Shown one piece after another: positions 24,773 to 33,122 of a DNA stretch of 64,000 bases (positions are counted from its first letter, which is position 1; each line of letters starts with the position of its first letter). The stretch comes from Parasphaerochaeta coccoides DSM 17374 (GTDB taxonomy: Bacteria; Spirochaetota; Spirochaetia; Sphaerochaetales; Sphaerochaetaceae). The notes under the pieces were generated by a model, which saw nothing but the letters and a program-made list of their open reading frames with translations, ran no database searches and had not been told where the DNA came from. The stretch covers positions 496,001-560,000 of the forward strand of contig NC_015436.1 of the NCBI RefSeq assembly GCF_000208385.1, written 5' to 3'. Made by a program: the position numbers and the translations under genes.

Positions 24773-24867
24773 AGACATTGTGTCAAATATTTTTCCATTT
24801 TTTACTTTCTGATACTTGTTCTTTCATGACACTTCCCGATAAAGTGAAGTTATAAGACAGAGTGTCT
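24773..24867 (+). promoter_or_regulatory. Paired GACA-N3-TGTC dyads in the promoter of the following gene
   Basis: GACA-TTG-TGTC (24774-24784) and AGACA-GAG-TGTCT (24855-24867) share the same dyad and lie 82 bases apart centre to centre. Between them ATGACA (24826-24831) and TATAAG (24851-24856) make a possible promoter with a long 19-base spacer. The second dyad would cover the start of transcription, as repressor sites often do. Confidence 0.5.
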
Positions 24868-24883
24868 AATAGGAAGGTAGAGA

Positions 24884-26095
24884 ATGAATACTCACAAGTC
24901 GATTTTCGACAAATGTTATGCCTTTACGGAAGCGGAAGACGCACGGGCTACCGGACTGTATCCTTTTTTCAAGCCTATCAGCCGCAGCGCAGGTTCCAAG
25001 GTCTATGTTCATGGCCGTGAACTGCTCATGCTTGGTTCCAATAACTATCTTGGATTAGCCAATGATCCCCGGCTCGTTGAAGCGGCGCGTATTGCTACGG
25101 AAAAATTTGGTACGAGCTGTTCAGGTTCCCGTTTCATGAACGGAACGCTTGATTTGCATGAGGAACTTGAAGCGCGTCTTGCCTCTTTCGTCGGAAAAGA
25201 GGATGCCCTGTGTTTTTCCACAGGCTATCAGAGCAACCTTGGTTCAATTTCAGCTTTGCTGAACCGAGGCGACCATGTGATTGTTGATAAATATGACCAT
25301 GCTTCCATCATGGACGGAGTGTTTCTTGCCGAAGGGTTGAAGCATAATATCAACCTGCATCGTTATAATCATAATAATCTCAAGGAACTGGAGAAAGAGC
25401 TGGCGAGGATTCCTCTTGAAGAACCGAAGCTCATTGTCGTGGACGGCGTATTCTCCATGGAAGGGGATATCGTTCCCTTGCCCGAAGTCAAGGCTCTTGC
25501 AGATAAGTACCATGCCGGAATCTATTTGGATGAAGCGCATGCCATTGGAGTCGTCGGAAGGAACGGACGGGGAACGTGCGAGCATTTTGGGGGAGATTTC
25601 TCATTAGCTGATATCATCATGTGTACATTCTCCAAGTCCTTTGGGTCTTTGGGTGGGTTTGTCGCGGGAGACAGGAAGGTCATAGACTATATCCGTCACG
25701 CCGCACGCCCCCTGATGTTCAGTGCCTCCATGCCTCCTGCCAACATAGCGGCGGCATCGCGCGCTCTTGACATCATGCAAAATGAACCTGAGTTGATTCA
25801 CAAGTTGCAGCGGAACGCCCGACTCCTGATTGATGGGTTCACCGCTGCCGGATTCAACACGGGCACAACTGAAACTCCCATTGTACCTTTGGTCATAGGC
25901 GACAATGAGAAGACGTTCTTGCTGTGGAAGGCTCTGTACGAGGGGGGCATTTATGTCAATCCGGTCATCAGTCCTGCTGTTCCGCCTCAGCGTTCCTTGC
26001 TTCGGATTTCCTGCATGGCAGTACATGAGGAATCTGAACTGTCACAAGCCATTGACTTGATTTCGGATGAAGCACGCAAGCTCGGAATCATCTGA
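24884..26095 (+). CDS. Alpha-oxoamine synthase, serine palmitoyltransferase-like
   Basis: 403 residues, fold-type I PLP enzyme. The PLP Lys251 is in TFSKSFGSLGGF, with DEAHAIGV for cofactor contacts and SNNYLGLANDP near the N-terminus. The family joins an amino acid with an acyl-CoA: glycine C-acetyltransferase (kbl), 7-keto-8-aminopelargonate synthase (bioF) or serine palmitoyltransferase. SGSRFMNGTLDLHEELE and the LYPFF-x-PI start read most like the bacterial Spt group of Bacteroidetes, which suggests 3-ketosphinganine or another long-chain amine. Kbl remains possible. No tdh or bio genes are near. Start follows GGAAGG. Confidence 0.85.
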   Translation: MNTHKSIFDKCYAFTEAEDARATGLYPFFKPISRSAGSKVYVHGRELLMLGSNNYLGLANDPRLVEAARIATEKFGTSCSGSRFMNGTLDLHEELEARLASFVGKEDALCFSTGYQSNLGSISALLNRGDHVIVDKYDHASIMDGVFLAEGLKHNINLHRYNHNNLKELEKELARIPLEEPKLIVVDGVFSMEGDIVPLPEVKALADKYHAGIYLDEAHAIGVVGRNGRGTCEHFGGDFSLADIIMCTFSKSFGSLGGFVAGDRKVIDYIRHAARPLMFSASMPPANIAAASRALDIMQNEPELIHKLQRNARLLIDGFTAAGFNTGTTETPIVPLVIGDNEKTFLLWKALYEGGIYVNPVISPAVPPQRSLLRISCMAVHEESELSQAIDLISDEARKLGII

Positions 26096-26156
26096 GGTCG
26101 TGAGATATTGCTCCCAGTATGGATGACAGATGATGCCTTGCCATGGGGAGCTGTAG

Positions 26157-26217
26157 GAGATAACCGGCGTGGCGGAACGACCTGTTAATCGGTCGGCGTG
26201 TACGCCGGTATCATCTC
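26157..26217. terminator. Nested inverted repeat between convergent genes
   Basis: GAGAT and CCGGCGT (26164-26170) pair with ACGCCGG (26202-26208) and ATCTC at the far side, with an inner stem CGACC (26178-26182)/GGTCG (26191-26195). No T-run on either strand. It sits between the alpha-oxoamine synthase and lipoprotein B stops and may act as a bidirectional terminator. Confidence 0.45.
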
Positions 26218-26226
26218 ATGTTCTTG

Positions 26227-28425
26227 TCAGAAAATTACCTGCACGGGCGTGTTTGTGTTGACTATAGTGTTATCACCCAGTTGACCATAATAGTTGTATC
26301 CTGTCCCCCAGAGCGTGCCGTCCTTCTTCAGGATTATCGTATGGTATTCTCCGACGGAGACCGCCGCGACATCAGTCATGAACCCGCTATCATCAGTAGT
26401 ATCCTTGACCCGCACGGGAGTAGTTCTGGTGATCCCAGTGCCGTCACCCAGTTGACCCTGATAGTTGTATCCTGTCGCCCAGAGCGTGCCGTCTTTCTTC
26501 ACAATCATCGTGTGATTCAGTCCGGCGGAGACTTCCTTGACATCAATCATGAAGTCGTTGGCGGCGGTACTGGCCTTGACCTGCACGGGCGTGCTTTTGT
26601 TGTTCACTATACCCGAAGTGCCGACACCCAGCTGACCATATTCGTTGTATCCAGTCGCCCAGAGCGTCCCGTCATTCTTCAGGATCATCGTGTGTGCGTA
26701 TCCGGCGAAGACAGCCGCGACATCAGTCATGAACCCGGAAATATCGGTATCATCCTTGACCTGCACAGGCGTGCTTTTGTTGTTCGGATCGCCTGAAGTA
26801 CCATCGCCCAGTTGACCATAGTTGTTCCGTCCAGTCGCCCAGAGCGTCCCGTCATTCTTCAGGATCAACGTGTGATTGTATCTGGCGGAGACGGCCGCGA
26901 CATCAGTCATGAACCCACCAGCATCCTCCTTGACCTGCACGGGCGTGCTTTTGTTGTTCGAATCGCCTGAAGTACCATCGCCCAGTTGACCATAGTTGTT
27001 CCGTCCAGTCGCCCAGAGCGTGCCGTCCTTCTTCAGGATCATCGTATGCTCCCGTCCGGCGGAGACAGCCGCGACATCAGTCATGAAGTCGTTGGGAGTG
27101 GTACTTGCCTTGACCCGCACGGGAGTAGTTCTGCGGTACGTAGTGCCGTCACCCAGTTGACCATAGGTGTTCTGTCCAGTCGCCCAGAGCGTGCCGTCCT
27201 TCTTCAGGATCATCGTGTGATCACCTCCAGCGGAGACGGCCTTGACACCAGTCATTTTCACGGAACCATTGGTAGAATCCCAGACCTGCACGGGCGTGCT
27301 TCTGTTGGTAGTATTACCGACACCCTGTTGGCCATAATTGTTGCGTCCAGTCGCCCAGAGCGTCCCGTCCGTCTTCAGGATCATCGTGTGATCACCTCCG
27401 GCGGAGACTGACTTGACTCCCAGCTTGACAGCAGGTGCGTTTATGCCATCTCCGGTGTCCCAGTCCTTTATCTCAATCTGGATAGCGGCAACGGCGACTT
27501 CATCATCAGACGTATTGAGCGTCATGTTGTAGACATGTTGCTTGCCTTTGTCAAAGTGAATCAGATGCTTGTCTCCCTCAGCTACAGCACCTGTGGTACT
27601 TGGCTTCCAGGTGTATGTACCAGCGCCAGCACCACCGGTCAGGATAAACTCCAGGCTCACGTTATCCAGGGCAAACGTGTTATCCGTAGGTATCAGCACT
27701 GCCTCGAACCTGCGCTTACCCTCGGCCCTTTCCGTGGTCGTAAGCGTGTCGGAAATGTCCTTCATGACAATAGACTCAATGACACTGGCAGCATCCAAGG
27801 TTCCGTCATTCAGGTTGATTGCGCTCTGCGTGTTCAAGCCTCTGACCGTAGCAGTAAATCCACCGGTGGCATCATTGATAGCCACAGCATCAACGGTCGT
27901 GCTGGGAGAGATGTTGACAATCAGACGGGAGAGCATATGGTCAAGCTTCAGATGCACCGTTGAGGTATTGTTCTGTACGTTGTCGGTGCGTCCCCACAGG
28001 AAGTCGGCCGTCCCGGTATCCTGTTCTCCGGAACCCGGATAGATATTTATGGGTAGAGCCGTGGCATCAGTGATGGATGATGCATAGGGATAATAGGCGA
28101 TGAAGTCAAAATACGTACTGACAGAATTGGAGATATCATCCCACTTCAAGGTATCACCAGCGGTAGCAGGAGTGAAGCCGGAAGTCTGGAAGGCTGTGTC
28201 AGCCGTATAGAGTTTGTTTGCACGTTCTGAGGCGGCAGTGGCTGCCAGGGCATCATGAGCTACCATATAGATGCCGACTTCATCATCGGCTTGCCATTCG
28301 GACTCTGCCGTGGCCTTGCGTCCGATTTCCGAGGTGAAGCGTACTTCGTTGGTATGTGAAACATTCAGCTTGTTGTCGCATGAAACAAAGGTGATAAGAA
28401 GCATCAGGATGGTCAGGAAGACCAT
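26227..28425 (-). CDS. Surface lipoprotein B: fimbrillin-like domain plus RCC1-type repeats
   Basis: About 732 residues from the internal ATG at 28425, which would leave only one residue before the hydrophobic core MVFLTILMLLITFVSC: too short a signal peptide. The better start is the ATG at 28481 behind GGAGAAAGGA, out of frame here because of the (AG)20 tract. Lipobox FVSC, then a fimbrillin-like region of about 300 residues very close to lipoprotein A, then about seven RCC1 repeats of about 50 residues (AGxxHTMILKKDGTLWATGxNxYGQLGDG) which should form a beta-propeller. Likely a surface binding protein; ligand unknown. Confidence 0.85.
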   Translation of the reverse strand: MVFLTILMLLITFVSCDNKLNVSHTNEVRFTSEIGRKATAESEWQADDEVGIYMVAHDALAATAASERANKLYTADTAFQTSGFTPATAGDTLKWDDISNSVSTYFDFIAYYPYASSITDATALPINIYPGSGEQDTGTADFLWGRTDNVQNNTSTVHLKLDHMLSRLIVNISPSTTVDAVAINDATGGFTATVRGLNTQSAINLNDGTLDAASVIESIVMKDISDTLTTTERAEGKRRFEAVLIPTDNTFALDNVSLEFILTGGAGAGTYTWKPSTTGAVAEGDKHLIHFDKGKQHVYNMTLNTSDDEVAVAAIQIEIKDWDTGDGINAPAVKLGVKSVSAGGDHTMILKTDGTLWATGRNNYGQQGVGNTTNRSTPVQVWDSTNGSVKMTGVKAVSAGGDHTMILKKDGTLWATGQNTYGQLGDGTTYRRTTPVRVKASTTPNDFMTDVAAVSAGREHTMILKKDGTLWATGRNNYGQLGDGTSGDSNNKSTPVQVKEDAGGFMTDVAAVSARYNHTLILKNDGTLWATGRNNYGQLGDGTSGDPNNKSTPVQVKDDTDISGFMTDVAAVFAGYAHTMILKNDGTLWATGYNEYGQLGVGTSGIVNNKSTPVQVKASTAANDFMIDVKEVSAGLNHTMIVKKDGTLWATGYNYQGQLGDGTGITRTTPVRVKDTTDDSGFMTDVAAVSVGEYHTIILKKDGTLWGTGYNYYGQLGDNTIVNTNTPVQVIF

Positions 28426-28437
28426 GACGCTTAGTTT

Positions 28438-28483
<46 letters not shown>

Positions 28484-28553
28484 TATCTTTTCCTTTCTCC
28501 ATGAAGAAGATGATGACATGCCAGCTTACGCATATGGTAGTAATTAATAAAAT

Positions 28554-28630
28554 AGTATAAACGTGGTGATGGCAGAAAGCTATTACCCAAAGGTATTATT
28601 TTGCATGAAAAGTATATAATACTTTCGGGT
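28554..28630 (-). promoter_or_regulatory. Promoter and 46-bp dyad of lipoprotein B
   Basis: A -10 box TATACT (minus strand, 28554-28559) predicts a start near 28547. ACCCAAAGGTATTAT (28585-28599) and ATAATACTTTCGGGT (28616-28630) have exactly the arms seen before lipoprotein A, at the same distance from the -10, while the sequence between dyad and -10 has drifted. Arms conserved and flanks not: the mark of a binding site. Confidence 0.6.
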
Positions 28631-28709
28631 TATTTAATGATTTTGAATGTTAATAGTGGTTATTGATTCGGTTTTAAGCGTAAATACTACAGAAAGCTTA
28701 AAGAAATGG

Positions 28710-28726
28710 AGACCACAAGGTAGTCT
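28710..28726 (-). terminator. Hairpin after malQ
   Basis: AGACCAC/GTAGTCT with a three-base loop, starting at the malQ stop codon. The T-tract on the minus strand is poor (CCATTTCTTT), so termination is uncertain. The rest of 28631-28709 holds nothing evident. Confidence 0.4.
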
Positions 28727-30286
28727 TTATTCCATGCTTTCGGCAGGTAGCCCGTTCCGTCCGTAGAGGCGTACAAGTTCAGAGAAACGGGAGGATATGA
28801 AATCTGACGATTCCCAATCTTCCATCCGCCATGCCCAGTTCCACGGGCCGCAGGTGGAGGGGATGTTCATTCTTGCTCTGTCATCGCTGTCCAGCAAGTC
28901 CTGCATGGGGAAGATGGCGTACTCGGCATGGGAAGCCAGGACAGTGCGCATCATGGCCCACGTCGCCTCATGGTCGTTACAGCCAAGGTAGCGTCTCACC
29001 ATGTCCTTGTCATCATCCGACAATGAATTGAACCATCCACGTGTCGTCTGGTTGTCGTGAGTGCCCGTGTAAGCAACACACTCGCGTTCATAGTTATGAG
29101 GCAGGAAAGTATCAAAAGGATTCGGAGAACCGGAAGGGGTGCGTGAGAATCCAAACTGGAAGATCTTCATGCCGGGAAAGCCGTTTGACAGACGCAATTT
29201 CTGGACTGAGTCAGTCATGAAACCCAAATCCTCGGCAATGATAGGCAACTCTCCCATCTCCTTGCGAACCGTTGCAAAGAAATCCTTTCCGGGTACTTTG
29301 ACCCATGTCCCGATTTCAGCAGTCTTGTTTCCATAAGGTACTTCCCAGTAGGAATCAAAACCTCGGAAATGGTCGATACGGAGGATGTCCGTCTGATGGA
29401 ACATCCGTTTGATTCGTTGAAGCCACCATGAATAACCATCCTTGCGCAGGACATTCCAGTCATAGACAGGATTACCCCAGAGCTGTCCGGTCACTGAGAA
29501 GTAATCAGGGGGGACGCCGCTGATTGCTGTGTAGCGTCCCTGTGCATCCGTCTTGAACATATGGAGATTGCTCCATGTATCGGAGCTGTCCGCGGAAACG
29601 AAGATGGGAATGTCTCCGATGAAGCGGATTCCCTGTTCATTGACGTATTTTCTCAAAGCGAGCCACTGTTCATCAAAGAAAAACTGGAGGATCTTCCATA
29701 CCTTGATGTCCACGGCATGTTCCCGTACAAGCCGTTTCAATGCTTCTTCATCGCGTGTAGCATATTTCTTGTCCCAAACGCTGAACCAACGGGCATCATT
29801 GTATTTTTCGTACAAAACCATGAAGATGGCATAGTCATCAAGCCATGATGCATTGGAGGAACAAAAAGAGTCAAAAGCCTGACGGATTTCTTTAGTGCGT
29901 CCGGATGGTTTGACTATCGAGAGGAAAGTATGCGCGGCTTTTTTCAAAAGCGGGAGCTTCCACGAACCAACCATGTCATAATCGACGCGGGACGTGAGAA
30001 AGGATGGGGGAGCAGCTATGTCATCTTCCGTCAGGAAACCTTTTTCCACCAGCCAGTCCAGGTCAATCATCAGTTCGTTCCCAGCAAAGGTGGAACGGGC
30101 GGCATACGGAGAATTGCCAAAACCAGTGGGGCCAAGGGGCAGTATCTGCCAGAGCGTCACGCCGGAAGAAACCAGATAGTCGGCAAAAGCGTAAGCTTCC
30201 TTGCCCAAATCGCCGATGCCATGGGGACCGGGCAGGCTGGTGATATGCATGAGTATGCCGCAATGACGTATATCGGAAGTGTTCAT
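28727..30286 (-). CDS. malQ: 4-alpha-glucanotransferase (amylomaltase, GH77)
   Basis: 519 residues, usual length. GH77 motifs: SLPGPHGIGDLG at the start, the nucleophile Asp in ILRIDHFRGF, the acid/base Glu in IIAEDLGF and the stabilising Asp in YTGTHDNQTTRGWF. It moves glucan chains between maltodextrins in the cytoplasm. It is the last gene of the minus-strand sugar operon, 19 bases after the LacI-type regulator, which fits a transporter for malto-oligosaccharides. Confidence 0.96.
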   Translation of the reverse strand: MNTSDIRHCGILMHITSLPGPHGIGDLGKEAYAFADYLVSSGVTLWQILPLGPTGFGNSPYAARSTFAGNELMIDLDWLVEKGFLTEDDIAAPPSFLTSRVDYDMVGSWKLPLLKKAAHTFLSIVKPSGRTKEIRQAFDSFCSSNASWLDDYAIFMVLYEKYNDARWFSVWDKKYATRDEEALKRLVREHAVDIKVWKILQFFFDEQWLALRKYVNEQGIRFIGDIPIFVSADSSDTWSNLHMFKTDAQGRYTAISGVPPDYFSVTGQLWGNPVYDWNVLRKDGYSWWLQRIKRMFHQTDILRIDHFRGFDSYWEVPYGNKTAEIGTWVKVPGKDFFATVRKEMGELPIIAEDLGFMTDSVQKLRLSNGFPGMKIFQFGFSRTPSGSPNPFDTFLPHNYERECVAYTGTHDNQTTRGWFNSLSDDDKDMVRRYLGCNDHEATWAMMRTVLASHAEYAIFPMQDLLDSDDRARMNIPSTCGPWNWAWRMEDWESSDFISSRFSELVRLYGRNGLPAESME

Positions 30287-30305
30287 CGTGTATATCCTCG
30301 GAAGC

Positions 30306-31358
30306 TCAGGAAACGAGTTTTTTCAGGGATTCCCGTTCCTGTATGGTGAAAGAAAGCTCCATCCTGTTCGATTCGATTTCTTCTCCATTGATAGCACGGA
30401 AAAGAGCTTGCGCCGCCAGTGTTCCTTTCTCTACGCTTGACTGGCGTATCGTGGTGAGGCGAGGAGTAATAAAAGACGCTTCGGGGATGTCGTCAAAACC
30501 AACGACGGACATGTCATCCGGAACAAGCAACCCTGATTCATGGAAATGGAGGATGGCGCCTATCGCCACAATGTCGCTCATACTGACCACTGCGGTGGGA
30601 CGTCGTTCCATGGCGTACACAATCTGACCCATCCTCCGACCTTCCTCAAGAGTCGTGTCGCACACCAGATGCGCGACTTCTTCTCCTTGTGGGTCTATGC
30701 CGGCTTCCCTCAGCGCCTTGTGGTAACCCTTGAGCCGCAAAGTGGGGACATTCATCGATTTGTCCGCCGCTTCAAAGGAGTCCTTGTTCAAAGCGATGAT
30801 GACGATTGACTGGTGTCCCGCCTTCAGGACTTCACGCATGATGAGATATGCCGCCTCGACCTCATTGATATTGACTGAAGGCATCCCTTCCGACGGTGTG
30901 CCGTCAATGGTCACATAGGGAAGCTTCCGTAACTTCATCATATCGACGATTTTCATCTCAACGCTCATACCCATCGTTATCAACCCATCGACGGCAGCAC
31001 CGCGTACTGCTTCGGACATGCTTCCGTCAACGGGAGGAATGAGAGTCAATGTATAGCCGTGTTCCTGGCATACTGTTCCTATGCCTTGAAGGACACCTGT
31101 GATGTGAGGGTTACGGAGCGTATTGCCAATTACCTGGGGGAGGAGAAAACCAATTGACTTGTACCGTTTCAAAGACAGGTTGCGCGCCATGGGATCAGGC
31201 ACATAGCCTAAGGTCAGGGCACATCCGAGTATTTTTTCACGGGCTTCCACGCTGATGCGGGAAGGCGCGTTGAAAGCAAAGGATACTGCGGTTTTGCTGT
31301 ACCCGGATGCGGCAGCTATGTCTTTGATTGTCGGACGTTTGTCATGGTATATGCTCAT
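30306..31358 (-). CDS. LacI-family transcriptional regulator
   Basis: 350 residues. N-terminal LacI helix-turn-helix (RPTIKDIAAASGYSKTAVSFAFN, about 8-30) with the hinge PDPMARNLSLKR, then a sugar-binding domain of periplasmic-binding-protein fold (SIGFLLPQV, VVGFDDIPEASFITPRLTTIRQ). Start at 31358 because this ATG overlaps the permease stop (ATGA) and GGAG lies ten bases before it. Likely represses its own operon through the tandem CCGG dyads at 34576-34596. Confidence 0.93.
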   Translation of the reverse strand: MSIYHDKRPTIKDIAAASGYSKTAVSFAFNAPSRISVEAREKILGCALTLGYVPDPMARNLSLKRYKSIGFLLPQVIGNTLRNPHITGVLQGIGTVCQEHGYTLTLIPPVDGSMSEAVRGAAVDGLITMGMSVEMKIVDMMKLRKLPYVTIDGTPSEGMPSVNINEVEAAYLIMREVLKAGHQSIVIIALNKDSFEAADKSMNVPTLRLKGYHKALREAGIDPQGEEVAHLVCDTTLEEGRRMGQIVYAMERRPTAVVSMSDIVAIGAILHFHESGLLVPDDMSVVGFDDIPEASFITPRLTTIRQSSVEKGTLAAQALFRAINGEEIESNRMELSFTIQERESLKKLVS

Positions 31359-32188
31359 CCCTTTACAGCTCCTGCGATTACTCCGCTGATGATGTACTTC
31401 TGGCAGGTAAGATAGAAGATGATGACAGGAATCATAGCCAGCACAAGCATGGCCATCATGGCCCCCATGTCCACGGCTCCATAACCGCCACGCAGATATT
31501 GTATCGCAATAGGAATAGTCTTGTGATTTGTTCCGATGGTCAAGTAGGGGAGCAGATAGTCGTTCCATATCCACATTGCATTAAGGATGGCGACAGTAAT
31601 GGCTGTAGGAACCAGCATAGGGAATACGACAGAGAAGAAAGTGCGCGGGGGGGAGCATCCGTCAATCATGGCCGCTTCTTCAAGAGCCAACGGAACACTC
31701 TTGATGAATCCGCTGAACATGAAGGAGGCCAATCCCGCTCCAAAGCCGAGATAGACGACAATCAGACCCGCGGGAGTATCGAGATGCAACATGTTCACGA
31801 CTTTGCTCATGGTGAACATCACCATCTGGAATGGAACTATCATGGAAAAGACCAAGGCAAAATAAATCAAGCGCGTGAGAGGAGTCTTTACCCTGGTGAT
31901 GTACCATGCCAACATGCTGGTGAACAAGATAATGGCGAGTACAGAAAATACTGTAATGAACAGGGAATACCCGAAGGCGCTGAAGAAGCCTATCTTGAAG
32001 ATGCCTTCATAATAATTGGCAAGTCTGGCAAAAGTATTTTCATCAGGGAAAGCGAAGGGCGCATTGCTGATGAAAAGCCTGCCCTTGAAAGAGTTCATCA
32101 AGACAATGAGAACTGGGGAGAGGAACAGGATGGCAAGGATGAACAGCAGGGCGGAAACGCCCCATAAGGACTTTTTCATGCGAATCAT
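31355..32188 (-). CDS. Sugar ABC transporter permease (MalG/LacG type)
   Basis: 277 residues, six predicted membrane helices. The coupling loop is read in EEAAMIDGCSPPRTFFSVVFPML (EAA motif, ATPase contact). Starts at 32188, overlapping the preceding permease by ATGA, with GGGAGG upstream. CUT1-class partner of the next gene. No ATPase gene is present in the operon, so it must share an MsmK-like ATPase coded elsewhere. Confidence 0.92.
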   Translation of the reverse strand: MIRMKKSLWGVSALLFILAILFLSPVLIVLMNSFKGRLFISNAPFAFPDENTFARLANYYEGIFKIGFFSAFGYSLFITVFSVLAIILFTSMLAWYITRVKTPLTRLIYFALVFSMIVPFQMVMFTMSKVVNMLHLDTPAGLIVVYLGFGAGLASFMFSGFIKSVPLALEEAAMIDGCSPPRTFFSVVFPMLVPTAITVAILNAMWIWNDYLLPYLTIGTNHKTIPIAIQYLRGGYGAVDMGAMMAMLVLAMIPVIIFYLTCQKYIISGVIAGAVKG

Positions 32189-33027
32189 TGTTCTACCTCC
32201 CTTTTGCGGGTTATCTGGAGCTGGATGAGTGCGATTGCTGCGACGAGGATGAAGAAAAGGACAGCCTTTGCTTGGCCGACACCAAACCATCCCGCACGTC
32301 CATAGAAGGTGTTGTATATGTTCAAGGCAAGCATCTCTGTTTGTTTTGAAGGCGCTCCTGCGGTCAAGGCAAGGTTCTGGTCGAACAACTTGAAGCCATT
32401 GGTGACGGTCAGAAAGAGACATATGGTCACAGAAGGCATGATGGCGGGAATGATGATGTTCTTGATGGTCTGCCACCGTCCGGCGCCGTCAACCTCCGCT
32501 GCTTCCAACAGCTCACGGGGGATATTCTGTATGCCAGCTACATAAATGACCATCATGTAACCGGTCATCTGCCACGTCATCAGGATCACAAGCCCCCAGA
32601 AACCGTAGGTCGGATTGCTTGTCAGCGTGACGCCATAAGGCTGGAGTACCCCATTGAGGATCATCTGCCATATATAACCGAGCACGATTCCACCGATCAG
32701 ATTGGGAAGGAAGAATATTGTCCTGAATCCATTTGTTCCAGGAATCGAGCGGGTGAGAAGCAAGGACAGGAAAAAAGAAAGGATGTTGATTGTCAGCACC
32801 GAGACGATGACGAATTTCACCGTGAACCAGAGGGAATTAAGGAAATCCGGAGTTTGGAACGCCCTGATATAGTTTTCCAGTCCTACCCATGAAGCATTGG
32901 TAACCGTAGTGAACTGGGTGAAGGACAAGACGATGCCCATGATGAAAGGGACGACAAAGGCCATGGTAAAGGCCAAGAGTCCTGGAAGGGCGAACAAAGC
33001 GAAATATTTTTTTAGTGTGTTCTGCAT
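32185..33027 (-). CDS. Sugar ABC transporter permease (MalF/LacF type)
   Basis: 280 residues, six predicted helices, with the EAA loop in ELLEAAEVDGAGRWQTIKNIIIP. Start MQNTLKKYF at 33027 follows AGGAAGGA. CUT1 family, carbohydrate import, with the MalG-type permease and the binding protein on either side. Confidence 0.92.
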   Translation of the reverse strand: MQNTLKKYFALFALPGLLAFTMAFVVPFIMGIVLSFTQFTTVTNASWVGLENYIRAFQTPDFLNSLWFTVKFVIVSVLTINILSFFLSLLLTRSIPGTNGFRTIFFLPNLIGGIVLGYIWQMILNGVLQPYGVTLTSNPTYGFWGLVILMTWQMTGYMMVIYVAGIQNIPRELLEAAEVDGAGRWQTIKNIIIPAIMPSVTICLFLTVTNGFKLFDQNLALTAGAPSKQTEMLALNIYNTFYGRAGWFGVGQAKAVLFFILVAAIALIQLQITRKREVEQ

Positions 33028-33122
33028 GTTCCTTCCTATTGCATTCGGGATGCAAGGGTTTTCAAGCACTGGAGAGCCGTCATGCGACGGCTCTCATCCC
33101 ATTCACAATTTCACATTGGTGC

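Noticed and set aside
26161-26210. GC-rich structured stretch considered as a tRNA or small RNA gene
   Set aside because: It folds as one nested stem without tRNA arms or T-loop sequence; treated as an intergenic hairpin.
26218-27411. Plus-strand frames with repeated RPERAVLLQDHR-like segments
   Set aside because: Antisense reading of the RCC1 repeats of lipoprotein B; the periodicity is inherited from the real gene.
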